A stretch of DNA of 64,000 nucleotides from Clostridium sp. BSD9I1 (GCF_900185645.1 NZ_FYAM01000023.1:868001-932000); one strand, 5' to 3'. Positions 16,417 to 25,381 are shown, counted from the first letter of the stretch. Program-made: numbers and translations. Notes: generated by a model not told the origin, from the letters alone.

Positions 16417-16535
16417 AATATCTTACGACCTATCGGTCTGCGGGCTTACCAGCCCTTTCATAAGTTCTAATTTATCAAAAGGAACTTTCGCCAAAACGAA
16501 ATTCCTTCCTTTAGTACAGTAAGCATGAAGATATT
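16417..16535. repeat. Multi-hairpin intergenic element
   Basis: Between two copies of the structured repeat lies a block with several short hairpins: GACC-TATC-GGTC (16427-16438), GGGCT-TACC-AGCCC (16442-16455), AGTTC with GAACT (16463-16467 and 16482-16486), and GGAACTTTCG with CGAAATTCC around a CCAAAA loop. It is closed by AATATCTT (16417-16424) and AAGATATT (16528-16535). It overlaps the left end of copy A. I do not recognise it; it could be another small mobile or RNA element. Confidence 0.5.
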
Positions 16536-16764
16536 TTTAATGTTAAATTTAGTATGGGTTCTGCATTGTAGAAAGCATTGAACAAGCAATTAGAAGCTCT
16601 TTATCTCTCAATTTAAATCACCGTAAAGAACTTTCTACTGTCTGAGCGGCAGCGAGTTTAGAAAGTTTAGGCGATTGAAATTGAGAGATATCAGAGCTTC
16701 TTTGCGTAGTGAACCCTTTCTTAAATGCAGAACCCATACGGAAGATTTAACATTAAAAATGTCG
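16530..16764 (+). repeat. Structured repeat, full copy A (235 bp)
   Basis: A nested long-hairpin element. Perfect arms from outside in: ATTTTTAATGTTAAAT (16533-16548) with 16745-16760; a 16-bp stem 16552-16567 with 16724-16739; AGAAGCTCT (16582-16590) with 16693-16701; ATCTCTCAATTT (16593-16604) with 16678-16689; AACTTTCTA (16629-16637) with TAGAAAGTT (16659-16667) around the loop TGTCTGAGCGGCAGCGAGTT. Conserved single-stranded motifs are TGCATTGTA, ATTGAACAAGC and TTGCGTAGTGAAC. There is no open reading frame. The right end (GTCG) lies 10 bp from the stop codon of the next minus-strand gene. It is the same family as 50114-50337, 16278-16384 and 41117-41151. Confidence 0.9.
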
Positions 16765-16774
16765 TAATATCCCT

Positions 16775-17272
16775 TTAATGAGTTGCTTTTACTGATGAGA
16801 AGTTTCCTGCTTTAGATAATATCTTTACTACAGAAAATGCTATTACTCCATCTACTATATGGTGAAGTATTGTTCCTACCCCTACAGCTATAAGTATTTT
16901 TTCCATTGTAAAGCCAAATGGAATAACTACTAAAGCTTCTAATATTCCATGAACTGGAGCTGTAATAGCTACAACTTTTGAGTAAGAAACTCCTTTTTTA
17001 AGAAGATAAGCTCCAAACATTCCTACAAATGTATGCATAAAAGCTCTTGACGCTACAACTGCACCTTTAGTAATTAAGAATCCTATTGCCGACCCTATTC
17101 CAACCATAGCCGCTGGCACAGGTCCTAAAAACATTGCCAAAAACATTGGAACATGGGATGCTAATGTAGCTGAAAATGGTCCTACAGTTACAGCCAATAC
17201 CCCAAAAGAAATTGGTATTACTATAGCAAGTGCAGTAAGAAGCGCTGCATAAACTAAATTTTTAAGATTCAT
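16775..17272 (-). CDS. ECF transporter S component (substrate-binding membrane subunit)
   Basis: 165 residues with about five or six membrane helices and little else (ALLTALAIVIPISFG, FSATLASHVPMFLAMFLGP, VGIGSAIGFLI, APVHGILEALVVIPFG). Size and pattern fit the S component of an energy-coupling-factor vitamin transporter; a NiaX-like niacin type is possible but not proven. The general ECF ATPases and T subunit are not adjacent, so it would share a module encoded elsewhere. The cobalt ECF genes next door belong to a separate transcript. Its promoter lies inside a 34-bp palindrome. Confidence 0.75.
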   Translation of the reverse strand: MNLKNLVYAALLTALAIVIPISFGVLAVTVGPFSATLASHVPMFLAMFLGPVPAAMVGIGSAIGFLITKGAVVASRAFMHTFVGMFGAYLLKKGVSYSKVVAITAPVHGILEALVVIPFGFTMEKILIAVGVGTILHHIVDGVIAFSVVKILSKAGNFSSVKATH

Positions 17273-17290
17273 ATTAATCCCTCCATTTGT

Positions 17291-17338
17291 TTACTAGTGT
17301 ATATACAGTAGTATACACTAGTAATTTGCACTTGTAAA
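17291..17338 (-). promoter_or_regulatory. Promoter and palindromic operator of the ECF S component
   Basis: Perfect 13-bp arms TTACTAGTGTATA (17291-17303) and TATACACTAGTAA (17312-17324). On the minus strand TTTACA (17338-17333) and TATACT (17315-17310), spaced 17 bp, place the -10 box inside the palindrome. That is the position expected for a repressor site. The ACTAGT core resembles TrpR operators, but the arrangement differs and I do not assign the regulator. Confidence 0.75.
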
Positions 17339-17374
17339 TATCCTATTATAAATATTTTGTAGTGAATTATTTCT

Positions 17375-17454
17375 AAAAAACCACTAGTTTAATAGTTAAA
17401 CTAGTGGTTTTTTATTTATCATCCAGAGGCAAGTGGACTCACTTGCCTCTGGAT
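17375..17454. terminator. Two tandem terminator hairpins
   Basis: First, AAAAAACCACTAGTTTAA (17375-17392) with its exact complement 17396-17413: 18-bp arms with T-runs on both strands, a bidirectional terminator. Second, ATCCAGAGGCAAGTG (17421-17435) with 17440-17454: 15-bp perfect arms. Both lie after cbiN on the minus strand. Confidence 0.85.
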
Positions 17455-17466
17455 GTATATATAACT

Positions 17467-17790
17467 TTATGCAGTTTTACTCTTGTGAATTTCTTTTTTA
17501 TTTCTCTCAACGAATCTTCCCATGAAGAAGGCTAGTATCCCCACTCCAATACCTGTTTGTACGCAAAACAATAAACTCTCAATTTCTCCTGGCAATTCTC
17601 CACCAATCCAAGTTTCCATAACAGGTGTGAACCAAGGCTCATATTCTGTACCTGTAATCTCTGCAACTACTTGACTTCCTGCATCATCAGAGCCACCAAA
17701 TTCAGCACCCTCTAATGCAAATAATGGTATAACAGCAATTAGTACAGCGATAACTAATAAAGTGGTAATTTTCTTTTTAGTATTTGACAT
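17467..17790 (-). CDS. cbiN: Cobalt transport protein CbiN
   Basis: 107 residues with two membrane helices (residues 9-26 and about 75-95) around an extracytoplasmic acidic loop (GAEFGGSDDAGSQ, EYEPWFTPVMETWIGGELPGEIESLLFCVQ) that is the CbiN signature. CbiN is the small auxiliary subunit that helps CbiM load Co2+. Start and stop overlap as TAATG with cbiM. It is last in the cbiQ-cbiO-cbiM-cbiN order and under the cobalamin riboswitch upstream. Confidence 0.92.
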   Translation of the reverse strand: MSNTKKKITTLLVIAVLIAVIPLFALEGAEFGGSDDAGSQVVAEITGTEYEPWFTPVMETWIGGELPGEIESLLFCVQTGIGVGILAFFMGRFVERNKKEIHKSKTA

Positions 17791-18542
17791 TAATTTTCAC
17801 CTCTCTTTAAGAATCCAATACCTGTTAGCTCGGATTTTGCATATGTTTCAAGCCCAATTATAATAGCAACAGTTAAGATACCTTCTACAATTGCTAGTGG
17901 AAGCTGTGTTGGTGCAAATACTGCAAGGAACTTAGCTGCAGATGCTGCTATACCACCGTTTTGAGATGGATATGCAATTGCAAGCTGAATACTAGTTACG
18001 CAATATGTAAATAAGTCACCTATTGCCGCTGCTAGAAAAATACCTACATTCTTGTTGATGTTCATTTTTTTACATAGTTTATAAATCCCATAGGAAACTA
18101 TCGGACCTGCAATAGCCATAGAAAATGTATTAGCACCAAGAGTAGTCAATCCACCATGAGCAAGCATAATTGCTTGGAAAATTAGTACAATAATGCCTAA
18201 GATACTAACTGCAGTTGGACCAAATAAAATTGCGCCTAGCCCAGTACCCGTCATATGTGAACAACTTCCTGTTACTGATGGTATCTTTAAAGATGAAAGT
18301 AAAAATATGAATGCACCTGCCATAGCAATCATAGTTATGGATTTACGATCCTCCTCCATTTTTTTCTTAATTGACATATAACCTTTTATTAAGAACGGAA
18401 GAGATATAACTCCCCATAAAATACAGAATTTTGGTGGAAGATATCCTTCCATAATGTGCATTGCGCTTGCTACTGGAACTATTCCGAATGTTAATGCAAA
18501 AACTGCTACTAATGCAACAATTTTATTTTCTTTTTTGTTCAT
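17790..18542 (-). CDS. cbiM: Cobalt ECF transporter S component CbiM
   Basis: 250 residues. An N-terminal signal-like helix ends in ASA just before MHIMEGYLP, the conserved segment whose His and N-terminus coordinate Co2+ after processing. It is followed by about six helices with CSHMTGTGLGAILFGP and AHGGLTTLGANTFSM, both typical of CbiM. It is the substrate-specific membrane subunit of the cobalt importer. GGGGGAAAAATAAG precedes its ATG. Nickel (CbiM-like NikM) is the alternative, made less likely by cbiN and the B12 riboswitch. Confidence 0.93.
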   Translation of the reverse strand: MNKKENKIVALVAVFALTFGIVPVASAMHIMEGYLPPKFCILWGVISLPFLIKGYMSIKKKMEEDRKSITMIAMAGAFIFLLSSLKIPSVTGSCSHMTGTGLGAILFGPTAVSILGIIVLIFQAIMLAHGGLTTLGANTFSMAIAGPIVSYGIYKLCKKMNINKNVGIFLAAAIGDLFTYCVTSIQLAIAYPSQNGGIAASAAKFLAVFAPTQLPLAIVEGILTVAIIIGLETYAKSELTGIGFLKRGEN

Positions 18543-18611
18543 CTTATTTTTCCCCCTCAGGTTATTTAAATTTATATCAATACTAGACTGAAATCTCTAA
18601 AGATATCTATT

Positions 18612-19433
18612 TTAGAGAATTTTCTTCAATTCCTGTGTACTTTTAGGATAATCTTTTGCATCTTTTAATATTTGTTTTTCTACAAGCAATTCATAAACCT
18701 CCATCATAGTTGGCTGTTTCAGATTTGCTTTTTTCAAAATCGATCTATTTTGAAAAATTTCTAAAGGTGCTCCATCTGCAATAATTTTCCCTTGAGAGAA
18801 TACAAGGATTCTTTCAGCCCATCTGTAAGCAAAATCTACATCATGGGTTGAAATCAGCATTGTCTTCCCCTCAGATCCAAGCTTGGCTAGAACTTCTTCT
18901 AACATCAATGCATTCAAAGGGTCAAGAGCTGCAGTTGGTTCATCAAAGATAATAATTTCAGGTTTCATAGCAATGATATCTGCAATGCTAACACGCTTCT
19001 TTTCACCACCGCTCAAATAGTGCGGCGGACGCTCCTTAAAATCTGATATATTCATGTATGCTAGTGCTTCCTCAACACGTTTCTTCACTTCTTCTTTAGG
19101 AAGTTTTAAATTCATTGGCCCGAATCCAACCTCTGCCATAACCGTAGATGCTATTATTTGATTATCTGCATCTTGAAATACTATTCCGATATTCTTTCTA
19201 AGTTCTTTTAAATTCTTTTTATTGATGATTGTACCACGGTAAACGATTTTTCCATGTTCCGGTGTAAATACACCATTTACATTCAAGAAAAATGTAGATT
19301 TCCCAGATCCATTGGAACCAATTACAGCAATTTTCTCACCTTCATATATATCCATACTTACGCCGTTTAATGCAGGTTTTCCATTTCCATAAGTGTAGTG
19401 CATATCTTCAATTTTTAATATTATTTTTCTCAT
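18612..19433 (-). CDS. cbiO: Cobalt ECF transporter ATP-binding protein CbiO
   Basis: 273 residues, a single ABC ATPase domain. Walker A is GSNGSGKST (about residue 36), the signature is LSGGEKKR, Walker B is IIIFDEPTAALDP, and the switch His is in STHDVDFAYRWAER. It powers Co2+ uptake with CbiQ and CbiM. It lies 12 bp after cbiQ and about 70 bp before cbiM in the same transcript. Confidence 0.93.
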   Translation of the reverse strand: MRKIILKIEDMHYTYGNGKPALNGVSMDIYEGEKIAVIGSNGSGKSTFFLNVNGVFTPEHGKIVYRGTIINKKNLKELRKNIGIVFQDADNQIIASTVMAEVGFGPMNLKLPKEEVKKRVEEALAYMNISDFKERPPHYLSGGEKKRVSIADIIAMKPEIIIFDEPTAALDPLNALMLEEVLAKLGSEGKTMLISTHDVDFAYRWAERILVFSQGKIIADGAPLEIFQNRSILKKANLKQPTMMEVYELLVEKQILKDAKDYPKSTQELKKIL

Positions 19434-19445
19434 TATTGTTCCTTT

Positions 19446-20348
19446 CTATCTTGTAAAGCTCCATAGTAAAATCAAAAAAATTACAAATTCTACTGCTCCG
19501 ACAATCTGTATTGTTTCTACCGGTTTATCTTCCCTCCAAAATATAAGATCTCCATCATAGCATCTAGCCTCCATAGCATTATAATAATTAGCTGCCTTTT
19601 TCAGCGAAATAACTAGCATATTACTTGCAATGCTTCCAAATGTGTAGCAGGCAGTTTTAAAATCACAATAGCCATGGCGAGATTCTGCTGAATTTTTCAT
19701 TTTAATATGAACATCCATTAAAATGAAAATGTAACGGTAAATGATATCCATCAGCTCTATAATAATCTTCGGTACATGCGCCTTCCTAAACACATAAATA
19801 ATCTCAGATGATGGAGTGGATAGTGTCATCATCTGCAATGCACTTACAGCTGCAAAAACCTTCATAATCAGAAAAATCGCTTCCTTAAGTTTTGCCTGAG
19901 ATGTAAACACATAGAAAAAACCAAGATTTATATTATACTCACCAATTGGCTGTTTTGAAAAATCAATGGCAATACTAAAGGTACCGACAATGATAAACGC
20001 CATTGGAATTGCCAGCACAGATAAATATTCATGTATTGAAATTTTTCCTTTTACAATGCTCAGATAGGACATTGAAATAATAACTGCGACTGATACATAT
20101 GGATTGTCCAATGCTATACAAAGAATCAGTAGGCCAATAGAAAGGCATACTTTAAAAGTTGGATTCCAATGTCTAATTTTAGAAGCATGAGCATAAAAAT
20201 CAATTAAAAATCCCTCACCATACTTATGTCCAATTCTATGGCTATGCTTATGAGTGTTATCCCCTTTAGTGTAAACATCACGATATTTAAATTTAAATAA
20301 AAAAATACCCATCACAAACATAACACACAAAATAATAATTTTTTCCAT
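19446..20348 (-). CDS. cbiQ: Cobalt ECF transporter T component CbiQ, with N-terminal extension
   Basis: 300 residues, longer than usual CbiQ. Residues 1-50 add a membrane helix (IIILCVMFVMGIFLF) and a His-rich stretch THKHSHRIGHKYG with histidines 33, 35, 37 and 41, possibly metal-binding. The rest is the CbiQ domain with about five helices and the coupling motifs APIPKI/ARG-like regions seen here as AHVPKIIIELMDIIYR and ESRHGYCDF. It links the ATPase to CbiM in the membrane. First coding gene after the cobalamin riboswitch apart from the tiny leader frame; GAGAGGTGTTAA precedes its ATG. Confidence 0.87.
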   Translation of the reverse strand: MEKIIILCVMFVMGIFLFKFKYRDVYTKGDNTHKHSHRIGHKYGEGFLIDFYAHASKIRHWNPTFKVCLSIGLLILCIALDNPYVSVAVIISMSYLSIVKGKISIHEYLSVLAIPMAFIIVGTFSIAIDFSKQPIGEYNINLGFFYVFTSQAKLKEAIFLIMKVFAAVSALQMMTLSTPSSEIIYVFRKAHVPKIIIELMDIIYRYIFILMDVHIKMKNSAESRHGYCDFKTACYTFGSIASNMLVISLKKAANYYNAMEARCYDGDLIFWREDKPVETIQIVGAVEFVIFLILLWSFTR

Positions 20349-20441
20349 TTAACACCTCTCTGAAATTTTAGCCTTGTCCGCTTTAGAAACACCAAAACAA
20401 TCGAATTTTTACCATACTTTCAAATCCATTCTAAACTTCCA

Positions 20442-20522
20442 CTAACTTGTATTAAAATAAAAAAGTCTTCTTAACTCAATAGTTAAGAAGACAAAAAGAT
20501 CATCACGATTATCAAAACGCAT
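20442..20522 (-). CDS. Possible 26-residue leader peptide across the terminator
   Basis: On the minus strand a good ribosome binding site (AGGGGGTG) precedes ATG at 20522 and a 26-codon frame beginning MRFDNRDDLFVFLTIELRRL. The intrinsic terminator hairpin (20465-20492) lies wholly inside the frame, so ribosomes translating it would disrupt the hairpin. No known peptide family is recognised; it may be chance. Confidence 0.35.
   Translation of the reverse strand: MRFDNRDDLFVFLTIELRRLFYFNTS
20457..20492 (-). terminator. Terminator downstream of cobalamin riboswitch
   Basis: GTCTTCTTAACT (20492-20481 as minus strand) pairs with AGTTAAGAAGAC (20476-20465), with a CAAT/ATTG loop, followed on the minus strand by TTTTTT. 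It stands between the riboswitch and cbiQ, the right place for B12-dependent termination. Confidence 0.85.
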
Positions 20523-20559
20523 CGCAAACACCCCCTATCCTTCGTAGAGTTAATTGTGT

Positions 20560-20712
20560 ATTATTATAGGCAGGTATTCTGACTTAAGTATCATTGCCTT
20601 TATAACCTTCCCAGTTTCCCAGTGGTATTATATAAAGACTCCTCTTTTACAGCGGCGAGACCGTGCAGGATTTTCACCTGACTTCCCTTTTAATTCATAA
20701 CCTATAACTATA
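20560..20712 (-). promoter_or_regulatory. Cobalamin riboswitch
   Basis: On the minus strand the sequence contains GGGAAGTCAGGTGAAAATCC, GCACGGTCTCGCCGCTGTAA (the B12 box region), CCACTGGGAAACTGGGAAGG and AAGTCAGAATACCTGCC, in the order and spacing of adenosylcobalamin riboswitches. It precedes a terminator and the cobalt transporter genes. B12 binding should therefore switch off cobalt import. Confidence 0.95.
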
Positions 20713-20861
20713 TATCAATTTTAACTTTAATATACACCATATTATGGTTTAAATCAAGTATAAAAAAATAATTATAGGCACCTTACTATCTTTTAATGAT
20801 ATATATTTTTAAATTTTCTAATTTGATATATTACACAATTTCTAATATTAGCCTCTGACAG

Positions 20862-20906
20862 AAAAGAGCATCTATAGATTTGATTTAAACAAATCTATAG
20901 ATGCTC
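20862..20906 (-). terminator. Terminator after hypothetical gene
   Basis: 17-bp perfect arms (20866-20882 and 20890-20906) with a 7-base loop, followed on the minus strand by TTTTC, directly after the downstream-running hypothetical gene. Confidence 0.85.
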
Positions 20907-20911
20907 CACTA

Positions 20912-21307
20912 TTACGCATTTTGCTCTTCTATATTTTTAACCCCAATATTAAAGAATCTCCAATTGCCATCTTCTTCTTCATAGCCTTTACAATATATAC
21001 ATCCTTCTTTAAAATCATAACCAACTTTATTAAGTTCTTCATGATTTTCACGAGTATTTCTTACATCATTTAAATCCTCAACTTTTATCTTTAACATATT
21101 CCCTTTATTAGTTTTTACTAATGCTTCAAATTGTGGGAGCGTTCCCTCTTCTTTAATGGAGTATATATCAACTATTTTTAAATTCATACCCTCTTCTATA
21201 GTTAACTTATCTTTATACCTTCCCCAGCCTTCAGCTAATGTGGTATAATCTCCTATTTTAAAAATACTTTCCCCTATCATACATGATTTAACCTTGTCCA
21301 TAACCAT
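20912..21307 (-). CDS. Hypothetical cytoplasmic protein
   Basis: 131 residues from the ATG at 21307, chosen because GGGGGG lies seven bases before it; the longer TTG frame has no such site. No signal peptide, membrane helix or known motif is seen. A Cys pair occurs in EGCIYCKGYEEEDGNW. The protein seems mixed alpha/beta. Single gene with a strong terminator. Function unknown. Confidence 0.65.
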   Translation of the reverse strand: MVMDKVKSCMIGESIFKIGDYTTLAEGWGRYKDKLTIEEGMNLKIVDIYSIKEEGTLPQFEALVKTNKGNMLKIKVEDLNDVRNTRENHEELNKVGYDFKEGCIYCKGYEEEDGNWRFFNIGVKNIEEQNA

Positions 21308-21508
21308 CTGTAATCCCCCCTGCAAATTAATTTTGATGTAATATCATTATACAACCATTGTTAAATAATCGTCAATGGTTTTGTTTGAATTTTCTTAATA
21401 TTAATATTAAGTTTAAAATTCAAACCCATTTTGAGTTTAATATTATTATATTTTAGAAATATTAATTTAAGAATCAAAAATATATTTTTTATAATATTAC
21501 TTATAACA

Positions 21509-21549
21509 ATACAAAAACACACATGATATTTTATAACATGTGTGTTTTT
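21509..21549 (-). terminator. Terminator of V-type ATPase operon
   Basis: AAAAACACACATG (21513-21525) pairs with CATGTGTGTTTTT (21537-21549). On the minus strand it ends in TTTTTG just after the D subunit gene. The AT-rich stretch 21310-21508 holds nothing else I can support. Confidence 0.85.
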
Positions 21550-21565
21550 ATAAATTGATATTGCA

Positions 21566-22210
21566 TTATAGTCCATTTTTTTCTTCCATCATAGTCTTTA
21601 CCTTCATAAGTCTTGTTAAGTTACTTCTTTCATTTTCATCAAGTTTCATGCGTATATATTTAATGGTTTCATGCAAATCAGGTATAGTTCTGTATTCTAG
21701 GGCATTAACCCTTCTTCTAGTCTTTTCTATTTCGTCTGCCATAAGCTGACATGACTTTTCTACTTCTGCAAGCTCTAACAGCTTAGGAAGTATAGAATAT
21801 AACTTTTCTATAGCTCCATCTAACTCTGCAGATGTATTTGCAAAACCATAAGGATATATACTGCCTTCTTGATTTTCCATTTTTCGCTTAAATTTCATTA
21901 CAGGTACATTAACACTCATAATATTTCTTTTAGTTACTTCTAAAGAAATACTTTCCATAGGATAGGCTATTGCTTCTTCAAGGAATTCTGAAGACATAAC
22001 AGCTCTTGCCATTACAAAATTCTTTAATGATTTTTGTAATTCTTCTTCTACACTTTTCCTTAGTTCGTTATTATATTTTATAAGGTCTATAAATCTCCTC
22101 ATAAGCTCATCTTGCTTATCTTTTAAAAGTTTATGTCCTCTGGTTGCTGTTACCAATCTCTTTTTTAGTGTGGTGAGCTCCATTCTAGTAGGATTGACAT
22201 TTAATCTCAT
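21566..22210 (-). CDS. ntpD: V-type ATP synthase subunit D (central stalk)
   Basis: 214 residues, full length for the D subunit of V/A-type ATPases. Starts [30 protein letters not shown], the family signature. Long N- and C-terminal helices form the rotating coiled coil inside the A3B3 head, with [24 protein letters not shown] near the C-terminus. Last gene of the operon, 15 bp after the B subunit gene; the terminator follows. Confidence 0.95.
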   Translation of the reverse strand: MRLNVNPTRMELTTLKKRLVTATRGHKLLKDKQDELMRRFIDLIKYNNELRKSVEEELQKSLKNFVMARAVMSSEFLEEAIAYPMESISLEVTKRNIMSVNVPVMKFKRKMENQEGSIYPYGFANTSAELDGAIEKLYSILPKLLELAEVEKSCQLMADEIEKTRRRVNALEYRTIPDLHETIKYIRMKLDENERSNLTRLMKVKTMMEEKNGL

Positions 22211-22224
22211 AAGTTATCATTCCT

Positions 22225-23616
22225 CTATTCTTCAATCTTATTTTCTTGCTTTGGTAGATATTTTTCAAGATATTCATCTCTAATTCTCTTAAGCTCACCT
22301 TTTGGAAGTATGGATAGCAGCTTCCATCCTAGATCTAATGTTTCTTCTATTGTTCTATTTGTATTAAATCCTTGAGATACATATTCCTTTTCAAATCCAT
22401 CTGCAAATTTAGCAAATGACTTATCAGTATCTGAAAGTGCAGATTCACCAAGTATTACAGACAATTCTTTTGCTTGCTTACCTTGAGCATATGCAGAAAA
22501 TAACTGGTTCATTGTATCTGCATGATCTTCTCTAGTTTTTCCCTTTCCAATTCCTTTATCCTTCAATCTTGACAGGGATGGAAGTACATCTATTGGAGGC
22601 ATAACTCCCTTTTTATAAAGTTCACGACTTAATATTATCTGTCCTTCTGTTATATATCCTGTTAAGTCAGGAATTGGATGAGTCTTATCGTCTTCAGGCA
22701 TAGTAAGAATAGGAATTTGTGTTATTGAACCTTCACTACCTTTTATTCTACCTGCTCTTTCATATAGTGTTGCTAAGTCTGTATACAAGTATCCTGGATA
22801 TCCACGTCTTCCTGGAACTTCTTTTCTTGCTGCAGAAACTTCTCGAAGAGCTTCACAGTAATTTGTTATATCTGTCATTATTACAAGTACATGCATTCCT
22901 CTTTCATATGCCAAGTATTCTGCAGTTGTAAGCGCCATTCTTGGTGTAGCAATTCTCTCAATTGCTGGGTCATTAGCTAAATTCATGAAAAGCACTGATC
23001 TATCTATAGCACCAGTCTTTGTAAACTCATCTACAAAGAACTGAGCTTCTTCAAAGGTTATACCAATAGCTGCAAACACAACAGCGAACTTAGACTCAGA
23101 ACCAAGTACCTTTGCCTGTCTTGCTATTTGTGCAGCTAGGTCTGCATGCGGAAGTCCAGATGCAGAAAACACTGGTAGTTTTTGTCCTCTTACTAAAGTA
23201 TTTAATCCATCTATAGCAGATATACCAGTTTGAATAAATTCGGATGGATAATTTCTAGATACGGGGTTTATAGGTATTCCATTTATATCATTTCGTACTT
23301 CTGGTATTATCTTAGGGCCATCATCTTTAGGTCTTCCAAGTCCATCAAAGACTCTACCAAGCATATCTTCAGATAGACCTATTTCTAGTGGTTTCCCTAA
23401 AAATCTTACCTTACTTCCCTTTAAGTTTATACCTGAAGAACCCTCAAATAACTGCACTAGAGCTTTATCTTGATTTATTTCTAGTACTTTACCTCTTCGC
23501 ATTTCACCTGTATGCATTTGTATTTCTACCAATTCATCATAGGTTACATTTTCTACACCATCTACCAGCATCAAAGGTCCTACTACTTCTTTTACAGTTC
23601 TATATTCTCTAAGCAT
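22225..23616 (-). CDS. ntpB: V-type ATP synthase subunit B
   Basis: 463 residues. This non-catalytic subunit has no full Walker [25 protein letters not shown] replaces it, as in all V-type B subunits. The [22 protein letters not shown] segment is characteristic. It alternates with A to form the head. Starts inside the last codons of ntpA (8-bp overlap), so the two are translationally coupled. Confidence 0.96.
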   Translation of the reverse strand: MLREYRTVKEVVGPLMLVDGVENVTYDELVEIQMHTGEMRRGKVLEINQDKALVQLFEGSSGINLKGSKVRFLGKPLEIGLSEDMLGRVFDGLGRPKDDGPKIIPEVRNDINGIPINPVSRNYPSEFIQTGISAIDGLNTLVRGQKLPVFSASGLPHADLAAQIARQAKVLGSESKFAVVFAAIGITFEEAQFFVDEFTKTGAIDRSVLFMNLANDPAIERIATPRMALTTAEYLAYERGMHVLVIMTDITNYCEALREVSAARKEVPGRRGYPGYLYTDLATLYERAGRIKGSEGSITQIPILTMPEDDKTHPIPDLTGYITEGQIILSRELYKKGVMPPIDVLPSLSRLKDKGIGKGKTREDHADTMNQLFSAYAQGKQAKELSVILGESALSDTDKSFAKFADGFEKEYVSQGFNTNRTIEETLDLGWKLLSILPKGELKRIRDEYLEKYLPKQENKIEE

Positions 23617-25381
23617 CTAAAATTCCTCCTTTGCTGATAAGATCATCCATAACAGCTGTTAACTCTTTGGAAATATCATCGATTTTATCTAAGTTTTCTT
23701 CTATTATATACTTAGATCTTGCTATTTTATCTCTAATTTCAAGATTTAATATATCTTTTAGATATACTCCTGCTTTTAGTGCTCTTTGTGCCTCATCACC
23801 AAACTGAAGTACTAATTTCAACATTTTATATTGTTTATCTAATGATGCATATGTATCTGCATCATGAAAAGCATTTTGTTGTAAATAGTCTTCTCTTATA
23901 GATCTTGCTGTTTCTAGTTTTAATCTATCGGACTCTGATAAAGCATCAATACCAACAAGTCTTACTATTTCCTCTAAACTAGATTCTTCTTGAAGCAGTG
24001 CCATAGCCTTAGTTCTTAGTTCTGTCCAGTCTTCCGCTACATTTTCATCTAGCCATCCTCCAACTCTATCTGCATATAGAGAGTATGAATTCAACCAGTT
24101 TATAGCTGGGAAGTGTCTTCTATAGGCCAATTGAGAATCTAGACCCCAAAACACCTTAACTATTCTAAGAGTTGCTTGAGTAACAGGTTCTGAAAGGTCT
24201 CCTCCTGGAGGAGATACTGCTCCTATGGCTGTAAGAGCTCCTTCTCTACCATCTTTACCTAGGCAAATAACATTACCTGCTCTTTCATAGAATTCCGCAA
24301 GTCTTGAACCTAAATAAGCTGGATATCCTTCATCACCTGGCATCTCTTCAAGTCTTCCTGACATTTCTCTTAGAGCTTCTGCCCATCTAGATGTAGAATC
24401 TGCCATTAAAGCTATGGAATATCCCATATCTCTAAAGTATTCGCCTATGGTTATACCTGTATATATAGAAGCTTCTCTTGCAGCAACAGGCATATTAGAT
24501 GTATTTGCAATAAGAACTGTTCTTTTCATCAATGGTTCTCCAGTTTTAGGATCTCTTAACTCTGGGAACTCATTTAAAACGTCTGTCATTTCATTTCCAC
24601 GTTCTCCACAGCCTATATATACAACCATTTGTGCATCTGCCCATTTTGCTAATTGGTGTTGTACTACTGTTTTACCACTTCCGAAAGGACCGGGCACACA
24701 AGCTGTTCCCCCTTTGGTTACAGGGAAAAAGGTATCTATTACTCTTTGGCCTGTTATCATTGGAGCAGAAGGATTTAGTTTTCTGGCATAAGGTCTCCCT
24801 TTTCTAACTGGCCATTTTTGCATCATAGCTAAATCTACAACGCCCTTTTCCGTTTGAATTTCACCTATTTTATCTACAATGGTATAATCTCCTTCATTTA
24901 CAGAAATTATTTTTCCCTTCACTCCATAAGGCACCATTATTTTATGTTCTATTATAGAAGTTTCCTGTACAACTCCTACTATATCTCCTGCTTCTACTTC
25001 ATCTCCAGCAGCTTTAACAGGCGTAAAATGCCAAATCTTTTTTCTATCTAATGCAAACACTTCTACTCCTCTAGCTAAGAATGCTCCTGCTTGTTCTTCT
25101 ATAGCATTAAGAGGTCTTTGTATTCCATCAAACATTGCCTCAATAAGACCTGGACCTAATTCAACACTTAAAGGAGCTCCTGTTGAAACTACTGGTGCAC
25201 CTGGTCCTAGTCCTGAAGTTTCTTCATATACCTGAATAGACGCTTTATCGCCTCTCATTTCTATTATTTCACCTATAAGACGCTCATTTCCAACTCTAAC
25301 CACGTCAAATAAGTTTGCTTCATCCATACCCTCAGCAAGAACTAAAGGTCCTGAAACTTTTACAACTCTTCCAGTCTTCAA
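23609..25381 (-). CDS. ntpA: V-type ATP synthase catalytic subunit A
   Basis: 590 residues, with the Walker A loop [17 protein letters not shown] (about residue 230), the catalytic GERGNEM segment and the insert region typical of V-type A subunits. It hydrolyses or makes ATP in the A3B3 head. TTG start. Its ribosome binding region is an unusual short tandem repeat, three GGTA units (GGTAGGTAGGTAGG), which could vary in length and tune translation. Confidence 0.96.
   Translation of the reverse strand: MKTGRVVKVSGPLVLAEGMDEANLFDVVRVGNERLIGEIIEMRGDKASIQVYEETSGLGPGAPVVSTGAPLSVELGPGLIEAMFDGIQRPLNAIEEQAGAFLARGVEVFALDRKKIWHFTPVKAAGDEVEAGDIVGVVQETSIIEHKIMVPYGVKGKIISVNEGDYTIVDKIGEIQTEKGVVDLAMMQKWPVRKGRPYARKLNPSAPMITGQRVIDTFFPVTKGGTACVPGPFGSGKTVVQHQLAKWADAQMVVYIGCGERGNEMTDVLNEFPELRDPKTGEPLMKRTVLIANTSNMPVAAREASIYTGITIGEYFRDMGYSIALMADSTSRWAEALREMSGRLEEMPGDEGYPAYLGSRLAEFYERAGNVICLGKDGREGALTAIGAVSPPGGDLSEPVTQATLRIVKVFWGLDSQLAYRRHFPAINWLNSYSLYADRVGGWLDENVAEDWTELRTKAMALLQEESSLEEIVRLVGIDALSESDRLKLETARSIREDYLQQNAFHDADTYASLDKQYKMLKLVLQFGDEAQRALKAGVYLKDILNLEIRDKIARSKYIIEENLDKIDDISKELTAVMDDLISKGGILDA

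Noticed and set aside
16220-16774. Possible CRISPR array or insertion sequence in the repeat-rich gap
   Set aside because: The repeats are nested inverted arms, not regularly spaced direct repeats, and there is no cas gene, transposase or transposase remnant.
17291-17324. TrpR operator
   Set aside because: ACTAGT is shared with TrpR sites, but the arm length and spacing differ and no trp gene or TrpR is nearby.
24414-24791. Plus-strand frame opposite ntpA
   Set aside because: A shadow of the highly conserved catalytic subunit gene on the other strand; no ribosome binding site or sensible protein.
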